From NCBI GenBank assembly GCA_021845685.1, contig JAJZVN010000007.1:1-64000 (forward strand): DNA of 64,000 nt, in the 5' to 3' direction. The stretch is from a bacterium. Lineage in GTDB: Bacteria > SZUA-79 > Acidulodesulfobacterales > Acidulodesulfobacteraceae. The notes beneath the pieces were generated by a model that was not told the DNA's origin, ran no database searches, and saw only the letters and a list, made by a program, of their open reading frames with translations. The position numbers were made by a program, and so were the translations under genes. Below, piece after piece: positions 45,385-54,366 of the stretch (position 1 is its first letter; each line of letters starts with the position of its first letter).

Positions 45385-46221
45385 TTATTTTCCCTGCCTT
45401 ATCTGACGGAATTGATAGCTTCTGATAGCTCTTAAAAAATCAATTTTTCTGAATTCCGGCCAGTAAGCATCGCAAAAATAATATTCGCTGTAAGCGCTTT
45501 GCCATAATAAAAAACCGGACAGCCTGACTTCTCCGCTTGTCCTTATAATAAGTTCCGGATCAGGAACATCGGTAGCATAAAGATACTTAGAAATATTGTC
45601 AATTGTTATTAGATTTGAAAGTCTGCCGCAAGATAATGTCTGAGGATAAATTTCATTTTTATAATTTTCGTCTTCTTTTATGGCAGACGATATATTGTAA
45701 AAATTATCCGCTATAAATTTGCCGAGCGCATCGCAAATTTCCTGTCTGCCGCCGTAACCTAAGGCAATATATAAATAAAGATTAGAGTACGAATTTGTTT
45801 TTTCTTCCAATCGCTTAATTACGTCTTTTAAATCATCAGGAAGTAAATCTTTTTTGCCTATAATGCTAACTTTTATTTTATTTTTATCAATAAAATCGGA
45901 GTCTATATATAATTCTAATTTAGATTTTATAATATTAAAAAGTGAATTTACTTCTCCTTCTCTCCTATTAAAATTATCGGTAGAAAATCCCCATATAGTA
46001 ACAATTTTAATCTTAAGTTCTAAGCACCACAAGATTACCTCGTCAATCTTATCGGCGCCTTGCCTGTGTCCTTGAGACACATTTGTAAAACCTTTTCTTT
46101 CTGCGTATCTACGGTTGCCGTCAAGAATAATTCCGACATGAGAAGGCGCCTTTTTATCAGATACTTCTTTATTTAATTTTTTTTCATAAAAATAATAAAT
46201 TAATTTTTTTAAAAAAAACAT
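45385..46221 (-). CDS. uppS: Isoprenyl (undecaprenyl-type) diphosphate synthase
   Basis: This cis-prenyltransferase makes the lipid carrier for cell-wall precursors. It has 278 residues. The substrate motif reads HVGIILDGNRRYAERKGF (catalytic Asp), followed by GHRQGADKIDEVILWC, TIWGFSTDNFNR and the C-terminal RTSGEVRLSGFLLWQSAYSEYYF with WPEFRKIDFLRAI. The form DGNRRYA, rather than DGNGRWA, is nearer to archaeal and some deltaproteobacterial enzymes. A 28-residue basic, aromatic N-terminal extension precedes the core. Confidence 0.93.
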   Translation of the reverse strand: MFFLKKLIYYFYEKKLNKEVSDKKAPSHVGIILDGNRRYAERKGFTNVSQGHRQGADKIDEVILWCLELKIKIVTIWGFSTDNFNRREGEVNSLFNIIKSKLELYIDSDFIDKNKIKVSIIGKKDLLPDDLKDVIKRLEEKTNSYSNLYLYIALGYGGRQEICDALGKFIADNFYNISSAIKEDENYKNEIYPQTLSCGRLSNLITIDNISKYLYATDVPDPELIIRTSGEVRLSGFLLWQSAYSEYYFCDAYWPEFRKIDFLRAIRSYQFRQIRQGK

Positions 46222-46344
46222 ATTAGTAAATTATATACATTTGATATATTATATTTATATCTATAAAAACTTCACAAATAAACAAAATTATAATTAATAA
46301 ATTAACTATAAATTAACTTAATCAAACATAAATATTAATTAAAT

Positions 46345-47175
46345 ATGCCTTTTGTCACAATACATGAAAAAATAGAAATATTTTATATATTGCATAAAAA
46401 AAATGGGCAGACAAAAACTATCGTATTAATACATGGCGCCGGCGGCAATCATTTATCTATGCTTTATATTTTTGATTATATTAAAAAAAAATGGGGCAAT
46501 TTTTTTAATATTCTAATATTTGACCTTCCTTTTCATTATAAATCAATTTATGCTGAAAATACAAATAATATAATGAATAAAAACATAAGTATTAATTTTT
46601 ACTCATCAGTTTTAGAAGAACTTCTTAAAAAGTTGCATTTAATTTCTAAAAAAAATATAATATTAATAGGTCATTCTATGGGTGCCCAAGTATGCTTAAG
46701 GTATGCTTCTCTTTTTGCCGAAAACATCAATAAAATTATGCTCATTGCAGGATGTGATAACGTTTATATAAAAGACAGTTTTATTTTAAGTTTGTATAAT
46801 AATTACGATAGAACAATTAAGCTGTTTTTAAAAGACGCTTATTCTAAAGAAACATATTTTAATAAAATTAAATTTCAAAATGCTATTAATGATATAAATA
46901 GAACATTTTATAAAATTGTTATAAATGATTTTATTGCGGTTAAGTCTTTTGCAGCCGATAAAGAAATTAATTTTTCCGAATTAAATAAAAAAAACATTTA
47001 TTTTAATATTTTATACTCAAATCAAGATGAGATTATAAACAAAGATTGCATATTTGCGCTAAAAAATAAATTATCTTGCGTTAAATTAAGCCTGATAGAA
47101 AACAAAAGCCATATAGAAATTATTTTTGACGGTTATAAATTAAATAATTTTATAGATAAATTTTTAGAACAATAA
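46345..47175 (+). CDS. Alpha/beta-hydrolase-fold protein
   Basis: This 276-residue hydrolase has the oxyanion-hole motif VLIHGAGGNHLSML (about 28-41) and the nucleophile elbow ILIGHSMGAQVCLRYA, with the catalytic Ser near residue 111. A likely acid is in YSNQDEIINKDC and the histidine in NKSHIEIIFDGY. No signal peptide is present, so it acts in the cytoplasm. The substrate cannot be deduced. It is unusually rich in Lys, Asn and Ile for the fold, in line with the genome's A+T bias. It precedes aspS but with a 186-base gap. Confidence 0.85.
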   Translation: MPFVTIHEKIEIFYILHKKNGQTKTIVLIHGAGGNHLSMLYIFDYIKKKWGNFFNILIFDLPFHYKSIYAENTNNIMNKNISINFYSSVLEELLKKLHLISKKNIILIGHSMGAQVCLRYASLFAENINKIMLIAGCDNVYIKDSFILSLYNNYDRTIKLFLKDAYSKETYFNKIKFQNAINDINRTFYKIVINDFIAVKSFAADKEINFSELNKKNIYFNILYSNQDEIINKDCIFALKNKLSCVKLSLIENKSHIEIIFDGYKLNNFIDKFLEQ

Positions 47176-47361
47176 ATTTTTATTGACATCACAATATCAA
47201 TAGTTATAAACTTAAAAATTGAATTTAAACTTCCCTTCTTTAATGTTTATACATAATTAATTATATATTAATTTTACTTTATAATTAATTTTACTTTATT
47301 TTAATAATATTTAAATAATATTTAACCAAAATTAAACATTATTTTATCTATGAGGTAATTT

Positions 47362-49215
47362 GTGGGAACTGGCAAATTAAAAAGAACTTTATCCGAGGAA
47401 ATAAATGAAAGTCTTGTAGATTCCGATTTTAATCTAAAAGGCTGGGTTATGCATTATAGGGATCACGGCGGACTTATATTTATTGACTTAAGGGATTACG
47501 CAGGCATCATTCAGATAGTCTTTGATGAGAACATATCTGCAGAATCTTTTAATACGGCAAAAAAAATTAAAAACGAATATGTCATTTCGGTTGAAGGTAA
47601 GGTTAAAATACGCCCTGAAGGAACAGAAAATGAAAATTTAAAAACCGGCAAAATTGAAATAGAAGTAAAAAAAATTGAAATATTAAACGAATGTGAAGTG
47701 CTCCCGTTTCAAATAGAAGAAGAGTCGGATATAAATGAATTAATACGCCTTAAATATAGATATCTTGACCTCAGAAGAAAAAAGATGAAGGACAATCTAA
47801 TATTCAGGTCCAAATTTAATTTTTTGATAAGGGAATTTTTGAATAAAAACGGTTTTTTTGATATTGAAACTCCGTTTCTAACTAAAAGTACGCCTGAAGG
47901 CTCAAGAGATTTCCTCGTGCCTTCAAGACTTAATAACGGAAATTTTTATGCTCTTCCGCAGTCGCCGCAGTTATTTAAACAAATCTTAATGGTAAGCGGT
48001 TTTGAAAAATATTATCAAATAGTCAGGTGTTTTAGGGATGAAGATTTAAGGGCGGACAGACAGCCTGAATTTACGCAGTTAGATATGGAAATGTCTTTTA
48101 TTGAACAAAAAGATATTATGTCTTTGTCTGAAGAAATGTTTGCGTTAATTTTTGATAAACTTTTAAATATTAAATTAAATCTGCCTATAAAAATTATGGA
48201 TTATGACGACGCTATGGAATCATACGGCAGCGACAAGCCGGACATAAGATTCGAAATGCGTCTTAAAACAGTTTCCGATATTTTTGGCGGTTCCTCTCTA
48301 AATGTTTTTAGAGATTGTCTTTCAAAAAACGGCGTTATAAAGGCTATATGTTTTAAAAACGGGTCAAATCTGCTTTCCAGAAAAGATATAGACGAACTTG
48401 TAACGGTAATTAAAGATTTTGGCGGAAAAGGTCTTGCATGGACAAAGGTTGGAAAAGCGGAGCAGAGACCAAAACCTGCCCCGTTTACAAATAGCAGTCT
48501 TTTGACTGTAAGTGCTCAAGGATGTAAGTTGGAAGGCGGAATTGCTAAATTTATCACCGAAGAGGAAGAAAAGATTCTGATTGACAGACTTGAGGCAGAA
48601 AACGGCGATATTATATTTTATCAGGCAGACGAAAAAAAGGTTGCCGATACTGTTCTCGGCAGACTGAGACTCTATTTGGCAAAAAAATATAACCTTATTC
48701 CTGAATCAAAATTTGAATTTTTATGGGTTGTTAATTTTCCACTTTTTGAATATTCGGAAGAAGAAAAAAAAATAGTTGCGATTCATCATCCTTTTACAGC
48801 TCCTAATGAAGAAGATATTAAACTTCTTGATACTAATCCGCTTATGGCAAAATCACAAAGTTATGATTTGGTTTTGAACGGGGAGGAAATAGGAGGCGGG
48901 AGTATAAGAATACATAAAACAGAACTGCAAGAAAAAATATTTGAAATTCTTTCAATTAAACCAGAAGATGCTCGGTTAAAATTCGGTTTTCTATTAGACG
49001 CTCTTAGTTTTGGAGCCCCTCCCCATGGCGGAATAGCCTTCGGGGTTGACAGAGTTCTTATGCTGGTAAAAAACGTTGATTCTATAAGGGACGTTATAGC
49101 CTTTCCTAAAACTCAGAAAGCTCAGTGTCCGCTCTCGGATGCGCCGTCTCATGTAAGATCGGAACAGCTTCGCGAATTAGGAATCAAATTAATAGAAAAA
49201 GACAAACTTATATAA
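47362..49215 (+). CDS. aspS: Aspartyl-tRNA synthetase
   Basis: This class II synthetase charges tRNA-Asp (and possibly tRNA-Asn in non-discriminating forms). It has 617 residues, the bacterial type with the GAD insertion. The N-terminal OB fold has GWVMHYRDHGGLIFIDLRDY. Motif 2 is IVRCFRDEDLRADRQPEFTQLDMEMSF and motif 3 is PHGGIAFGVDRVLMLV. The start is GTG with a tgaggt ribosome binding site 7-8 bases before it. No gatCAB gene is in the window, so discrimination cannot be judged. Confidence 0.96.
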   Translation: MGTGKLKRTLSEEINESLVDSDFNLKGWVMHYRDHGGLIFIDLRDYAGIIQIVFDENISAESFNTAKKIKNEYVISVEGKVKIRPEGTENENLKTGKIEIEVKKIEILNECEVLPFQIEEESDINELIRLKYRYLDLRRKKMKDNLIFRSKFNFLIREFLNKNGFFDIETPFLTKSTPEGSRDFLVPSRLNNGNFYALPQSPQLFKQILMVSGFEKYYQIVRCFRDEDLRADRQPEFTQLDMEMSFIEQKDIMSLSEEMFALIFDKLLNIKLNLPIKIMDYDDAMESYGSDKPDIRFEMRLKTVSDIFGGSSLNVFRDCLSKNGVIKAICFKNGSNLLSRKDIDELVTVIKDFGGKGLAWTKVGKAEQRPKPAPFTNSSLLTVSAQGCKLEGGIAKFITEEEEKILIDRLEAENGDIIFYQADEKKVADTVLGRLRLYLAKKYNLIPESKFEFLWVVNFPLFEYSEEEKKIVAIHHPFTAPNEEDIKLLDTNPLMAKSQSYDLVLNGEEIGGGSIRIHKTELQEKIFEILSIKPEDARLKFGFLLDALSFGAPPHGGIAFGVDRVLMLVKNVDSIRDVIAFPKTQKAQCPLSDAPSHVRSEQLRELGIKLIEKDKLI

Positions 49216-49386
49216 AATATAACTAAATAATAATATAGACAAAAACAAGCAAGAAAAATAAAGTTTTAAAATTAGTAAATATATATAACAAAAAATTAAT
49301 AAATAACTTTTATATATTATATAAGCAATGATGCTTTTCATAAAAGTCATTTATTAAATATTTAATTTTATAGGAGGATATAAAAT

Positions 49387-50886
49387 TTGGATAAAAAAAG
49401 TCCTTTCCCTGCTAATTATTTTGTTTCTCATCCAAACTGGAAATGGTTTATTCTTACAACGGTTTTGATAGGCGCGACTATGTCGGCACTTGACGTAAGC
49501 ATAGTAAATGTCGCTATGCCGACTATGAAAAATAGTTTTGCCGTTTCGATGGCTGTAATAGAATGGGTTGCTATGGCTTATATGCTTACGCTTACCATAT
49601 TTCTGCCTCTTTTCGGCAGACTCGCCGATATGTTCGGCAGGACTAAAATGTATAATATTGGCTTCATAGTATTTACTGTAGGTTCTGCTCTTTGCGGCTT
49701 TGCTCCTGATGCAAATTTTATTATATTTTCCCGTGTGATTCAGGCTGTCGGGGCTGGAATGCTGCAAGCAAACTCTGTCGCAATCATAACTCAGGCATTT
49801 CCTTCAAATGAATTGGGAAGGGCAATAGGTCTTCAAGGCGCCGTGCAGGCCATCGCAATGTCAATAGGACCTTTCATAGGCGGTATGATAATAAGCGCAA
49901 TAGGCTGGAGATTTATATTTTACGTTAATGTTCCCATCGGAATAATCGGAACCATTGCCGCTATGTATATTTTACCTGCAAGCAAGAAAAACGAGAAAAG
50001 GGAAAAAATAGATTTCTTCGGAATTTCTGTTTTTGCCGCAGGTTTAGCATTATTGGTTCTAGCAGTTAACCAGGGAAGCACATTTGGCTGGTCATCACCC
50101 TTAATAATCGGATTTTTTATTGCAGCTGCTATTTTACTGCCACTTTTTGTGTATATAGAGTTAAAAGTGGAACATCCAATGATTGATTTAACACTATTTA
50201 AAAAATGGGCTTTTTCTGCAGGAAATATAACAGGAATGATGTCGTATTACGTTCTATTTGCAGTCCTTTTTCTAATGCCATTTTATTTTGAGGATGTTTT
50301 AAAATATAATGCGGCAGCGACAGGTATCATGCTAACGCCTATCCCTCTTTCAATGGCTATTATAGCCCCATTTGCAGGGGCAATTTCCGATAGGATAGGT
50401 TCAAGAATAATGACATCTCTTGGAATGTTTGTATGTACAATTGCAACACTCAGTTTTATTTTTATCGGAACAAGTGCAAATATTATTTTACTGCTAATAG
50501 AGTTTATAGTATTAGGAATTGGCATGGGGCTCTTCACGCCGCCGAACAACAGCAGCATAATGCATTCTGCGCCTCCTGAAAGACTTGGTGTCGCTGGCGG
50601 AATACTGAATATGATGCGCGCTTTAGGATTAATATTCGGCGTTGCAATTTCAGGCCTTTTGTTTACTTCTTTACAGCATCAATATTTAACAAGTTATATG
50701 GTTTCTCATCATATACATATATCTGAAGTTTCTAAACTAATAAAAAATAACGCATTTGTTCATGGTATAGCATTTGTTATGTTTACTTTAGTCGTAATTA
50801 ATTTAACAGCGACAATATTATCGGCTGCCAAGAAAGACATAAAAGGCGGTAAGATTGAAGGGGCTGAGCCCATAGACCTTATGTAA
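49387..50886 (+). CDS. DHA2-family MFS drug exporter (EmrB/QacA type)
   Basis: This 499-residue proton-coupled exporter has fourteen predicted helices. Helix 1 carries the DHA2 signature MSALDVSIVNVAMPTM. Motif A is PLFGRLADMFGRTKMYNIG, and the antiporter motif C region reads GLQGAVQAIAMSIGPFIGGMI. The start codon is TTG with an aggagg ribosome binding site 9 bases before it. No EmrA-type adaptor gene is adjacent, so it probably works alone in the inner membrane. The substrate is unknown. Confidence 0.9.
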   Translation: MDKKSPFPANYFVSHPNWKWFILTTVLIGATMSALDVSIVNVAMPTMKNSFAVSMAVIEWVAMAYMLTLTIFLPLFGRLADMFGRTKMYNIGFIVFTVGSALCGFAPDANFIIFSRVIQAVGAGMLQANSVAIITQAFPSNELGRAIGLQGAVQAIAMSIGPFIGGMIISAIGWRFIFYVNVPIGIIGTIAAMYILPASKKNEKREKIDFFGISVFAAGLALLVLAVNQGSTFGWSSPLIIGFFIAAAILLPLFVYIELKVEHPMIDLTLFKKWAFSAGNITGMMSYYVLFAVLFLMPFYFEDVLKYNAAATGIMLTPIPLSMAIIAPFAGAISDRIGSRIMTSLGMFVCTIATLSFIFIGTSANIILLLIEFIVLGIGMGLFTPPNNSSIMHSAPPERLGVAGGILNMMRALGLIFGVAISGLLFTSLQHQYLTSYMVSHHIHISEVSKLIKNNAFVHGIAFVMFTLVVINLTATILSAAKKDIKGGKIEGAEPIDLM

Positions 50887-50972
50887 TACAATTAAACATT
50901 AATAATAAATAAATATTTATATAAAAATTATTTTTTTACTTTTTTACTTAATAATTAATATACAGTTAAATC

Positions 50973-52799
50973 ATGCGATTATTTAATAAAAATAATAAAG
51001 GCGCTCTTTTAAATAAATTTAACAAAGAAATAATATCCGGCATTGAAATAATTTTTAAAAGAGCTCAAAGCAACGGCGTAAACAATCTCTTTTTAGATGA
51101 AAATATTAATCATTTATTACCTGAGATATTAGATTTATCTTCGGTAAAAAAATATTTAAATATTAATTCGCTGTGGTTTAGTGTGTATGGTTTAAGTATA
51201 ACTAGACAAAGAAGCTTTGTTATTTGCAATGCCGATTCTTTTTTTAGTTTTTCTCAACTAGAAGAACTTTTTTTAAAATCAAATCAATTTTATGGCGGTA
51301 TTGTAATATTTATTCTTAACAGAGATAATTTTAATAATTTTTCTTCTGAAACCGAAAAAAAATTTCCGATTTTTAATTATTCAAAATTAGACGAATTTAT
51401 TGATTTAATCCCTTCTAAATTTCAATTATCGGAAAAATTAAAACTCCCTGTCATAGCATATCTTAATAACTCAATATTATTAGAATATAAAGTATATGAA
51501 AGCAATCAATTTGCCGAAAGGACTGAAGCTAAAACAGTTTTAAAAGCAACCGGCAATTTAGAATCCGGCAAAAATCAATTTATTTTACCTGAAAATTATG
51601 AAGGTTTTAAAAATTTTGATAATTCTATTGAATTTATTTCAAATGATAATTCGGATAATTTAATTTTATGCGATTCCAAAGCTTTTCCTGAGATAATTGA
51701 AAAATTCAGCAATTATAATATAATTTATTTTAAACTATTAAATCCCGTTGACATAGAAAAACTTAAAAGTATATTTGATAAAATTCCTGAAAAACGATTT
51801 GAAAATATTTTAATTTACGATAGTTATCAACTATTATCAAAGCAACTATATCTATTTTTTAAAAATAATAGCAAAATTAAATTTAATAAATTAAATTTAA
51901 TAAATAGTATTTATAATAGTAACTGCAATAGTAACTGCGGGAATAGCAATAACTACGGGGGGGATAACAGCAACGATTATTTTTATTTAGAAAATTTTAT
52001 TCCAGCGGCAATGCCTTCATATCCTTCTTTTTGCATAGGATGCAATCTTTTTGCTTTTTTGCAAAAGATGAATAAAATAAACAATAAAAATATTGTTCTG
52101 ATAGGAGATAATAATTGCTTTTCACTTATATCTTCAAGCCCTTTAAAATTTTCGTTTCCTGATTTATTTTTAATAAAAGAACCGATTTATTTTATTTCAA
52201 ATTTAGATATTAAAAATTTAAATAAACAAATTTATGTTTTTATATCTTATTCTAATTTATTAAATAACATTGACTTAATTGCAAATAAAATAAATAACCT
52301 TACTTCTAAAGAAAAAATTTATTTTGTTATATACAATTCAATTTATGATTATTGCAATGATTCTCTAAAAATTAATAATAATGATTATAATTTGCCTCAA
52401 ATAAAAAATATTAAGTCTGAAATATTAAAAAATAATTTAACTTTGCATGATTTTAAAGATCAATACAAAACTAATCTTATTTTTATTGAAGATAATTGCT
52501 TGAAAAAAACTAAAGGGATTAAAAATTATAACTTTTATAAATATTTAAAAATTAATAACGATATTTGTTTAAAATTTGAATGTAAATTATGCTTTCAGAC
52601 CACTGGCTGTCCTGCCATTAAAATAGAAGAAAAAAATAATCTCGTTATTGATCCCGTTATATGCACAAATTGTCAGTTATGTATTGAAATTTGCACTTAT
52701 AAGGCTATAAAAATGTATAAAAAGAAAAAAATAAAAATTAAGGAAAGTATAGAAAATAAAATTAACTTAAAAAAAGGAAAAAAAAATAAAATTACTTAA
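50973..52799 (+). CDS. Degenerate IorA-like protein (indolepyruvate:ferredoxin oxidoreductase alpha family)
   Basis: This 608-residue protein follows the domain order of IorA but has lost its catalytic motifs. The N-terminal domain aligns by pattern with the IorA pyrimidine-binding domain up to YGGIVIFILNRDN, but the 'NEKVA' glutamate site reads INSLWFS. The middle has PSYPSFCIGCNLFAFLQKM, matching IorA 'PGCPHR', and then GDNNCFSLISS in place of 'GDIGCYTL'. The 'GDStF.H.G' thiamine-diphosphate motif is gone. The C-terminus (about 536-585) keeps seven cysteines in CKLCFQTTGCPAIK and CTNCQLCIEICTYKAI for two 4Fe-4S clusters. An Asn/Ser/Gly tract lies at about 308-336. A 110-base gap leads to the IorB-like gene. 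It may be a non-catalytic electron carrier; it could also be a decaying gene. Confidence 0.65.
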   Translation: MRLFNKNNKGALLNKFNKEIISGIEIIFKRAQSNGVNNLFLDENINHLLPEILDLSSVKKYLNINSLWFSVYGLSITRQRSFVICNADSFFSFSQLEELFLKSNQFYGGIVIFILNRDNFNNFSSETEKKFPIFNYSKLDEFIDLIPSKFQLSEKLKLPVIAYLNNSILLEYKVYESNQFAERTEAKTVLKATGNLESGKNQFILPENYEGFKNFDNSIEFISNDNSDNLILCDSKAFPEIIEKFSNYNIIYFKLLNPVDIEKLKSIFDKIPEKRFENILIYDSYQLLSKQLYLFFKNNSKIKFNKLNLINSIYNSNCNSNCGNSNNYGGDNSNDYFYLENFIPAAMPSYPSFCIGCNLFAFLQKMNKINNKNIVLIGDNNCFSLISSSPLKFSFPDLFLIKEPIYFISNLDIKNLNKQIYVFISYSNLLNNIDLIANKINNLTSKEKIYFVIYNSIYDYCNDSLKINNNDYNLPQIKNIKSEILKNNLTLHDFKDQYKTNLIFIEDNCLKKTKGIKNYNFYKYLKINNDICLKFECKLCFQTTGCPAIKIEEKNNLVIDPVICTNCQLCIEICTYKAIKMYKKKKIKIKESIENKINLKKGKKNKIT

Positions 52800-52909
52800 A
52801 TTCATAATTAATTATAAGTTGTATAATAAATTGTAAATCAATAAAATTAACTTAAAAGAAAAAATAAAAATTATTTAAATATTTAATTATTAACTGGGAA
52901 ATATTTTGA

Positions 52910-53500
52910 ATGGAAAATATAAATTTCAATTTTATCGTTAACGGCACTGATTTTCAAGAAATAAAATTTTTAAGCCAAATATTATATTTATCATTGTTAA
53001 ATGAAAATTATACTGCCTCTATTTCGATTAAATCATTATCAAATATTTCTAATTACAATCTTTCTTTCAGTTTAATAAAAATAGGCAAAATTGATTCGGT
53101 TGCATGCGTGAAACATATAAATGCTTTAGTTAGTTTAGATTACCAGTCCGTAATGAATTATTTAGAATTTTTTGATAATAGCACAATAGTTTTGGTTAAT
53201 TATTCTAAATTTAATATATGCAATTATTTTCTTGCCGATAATGATAGCGTTGACAGCAATATCAAGCAAAAAACAGATAATTTGCTTAAAATTCCTGTAG
53301 AAAAAATAGTAAATATAGATTTAATGGGCAAAAATAAAGTCAGTCCGAACATTTCTTTACTGGGGGCATTGTCTGCTAAATCAGGGGTAATTGATTTGGA
53401 TAATATTACATCTGTTTTAGCTTCTATATCTAAAAATGATACCGAAAAAAAGAATTACATAAACGCGTTGATTGCAGGTTATGATTTTGTTAATTCTTAA
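52910..53500 (+). CDS. Degenerate IorB-like protein (2-oxoacid:ferredoxin oxidoreductase gamma-domain family)
   Basis: This 196-residue protein has the secondary-structure and motif order of IorB. The start is FIVNGTDFQEIKFLSQILYL, in place of 'GvGGQGi..a..iLa', so the glycine-rich motif is lost. SFSLIKIGKIDSVACVKHINALVSLDYQSVMNYLEFF corresponds to the 'vRiG......aD.l...ep.ea.r.l' stretch. KIPVEKIVNIDLMGKNKVSPNISLLGALSAKSGVI matches the family's 'N...lGa.a......' end. Together with the upstream IorA-like gene it forms an alpha/beta pair in which both partners are degenerate in the same way. The family B element begins at its stop codon. Confidence 0.6.
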   Translation: MENINFNFIVNGTDFQEIKFLSQILYLSLLNENYTASISIKSLSNISNYNLSFSLIKIGKIDSVACVKHINALVSLDYQSVMNYLEFFDNSTIVLVNYSKFNICNYFLADNDSVDSNIKQKTDNLLKIPVEKIVNIDLMGKNKVSPNISLLGALSAKSGVIDLDNITSVLASISKNDTEKKNYINALIAGYDFVNS

Positions 53501-53652
53501 CTCAACTTCATCGTTTTTATTATCATAAAATTATAACTTATTGATATTGTTGCATTTTATTTTTTATTTTGTAGTTCCCATAGACATTTTTATTGCCCCC
53601 ATAAATATAGTAATATCAATATACTGCTGTTAATTATGGTGAAGTCGGGTTA
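53498..53652. mobile_element. MITE-like element, family B copy B4
   Basis: This 155-base element runs from TA to TA, with the ends taactcaacttcatcg and ggtgaagtcgggtta. The left TA is part of the TAA stop codon of the IorB-like gene, and the right end stops 4 bases before the Fur-family stop codon. It thus occupies the entire space between two converging genes. Confidence 0.92.
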
Positions 53653-53655
53653 AAA

Positions 53656-54114
53656 TCAATTTGAGGTTTGATTCTTGCAATTATTGCAAAGACCAAGGAA
53701 TTCAACATTATATCCTATAATACTATATTCTTTCTTTAACTTTGGGCTAATATAAATTTCGGTCATTTCATCGTTTGAATCGTCATAAACCTGTAAATCA
53801 ATTATTTCTTTGCAATTTTTGCAAATTATATGCGCATGGGAAGAAATATCGCCGTCATATCTAACTGCGCTCTGAAAAGATTTAATTTCGCGGACTTCAT
53901 TAATTTCTAAAAGCATTGCGATATTTTTATATACGGTATTTAAAGAAATCATAGGATACACTGATTTTACTTTGGAATAAATATCAACGGCAGAAGGATG
54001 ATTTTTTGATTCGGCCAAGATTCTGATAATTTCATACCTCTGAGGTGTAAGACTATAGCCATGTTTTTTTACTTTATTTAACATTTGGTCTAATCTGTTA
54101 CTGTTATTAGCCAT
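53656..54114 (-). CDS. Fur-family (PerR-like) metal-dependent regulator
   Basis: This 152-residue repressor has a winged helix with GYSLTPQRYEIIRIL, then the recognition helix in SLNTVYKNIAMLLEINEV. The dimerisation domain carries SSHAHIICKNCKEIIDL and LGLCNNCKNQ, the two CxxC pairs that hold structural zinc. The 'HaHiiC..C' pattern and basic N-terminus are closer to PerR/Fur of peroxide response than to Zur. No binding site was confidently identified near it. Confidence 0.9.
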   Translation of the reverse strand: MANNSNRLDQMLNKVKKHGYSLTPQRYEIIRILAESKNHPSAVDIYSKVKSVYPMISLNTVYKNIAMLLEINEVREIKSFQSAVRYDGDISSHAHIICKNCKEIIDLQVYDDSNDEMTEIYISPKLKKEYSIIGYNVEFLGLCNNCKNQTSN

Positions 54115-54366
54115 TTTATTATTAGCCTCTCTAATAATTGATCAATTTTTATAATAATAATTGTCAAATTCAATTTTCTTTGCACAAAATAAATTAATAT
54201 TTAATACTGATTTATATTATAGTTAATATTAATATGCAATAATAATATATTATACTTTAATAATTATTATTATATAATTTTAAAAATTAAATGTCAAACA
54301 TAATACTTAATCTTAATACTACAGATACAATAGAACTTCTTAAGCTAATATTTTTTTAACGTAAAA

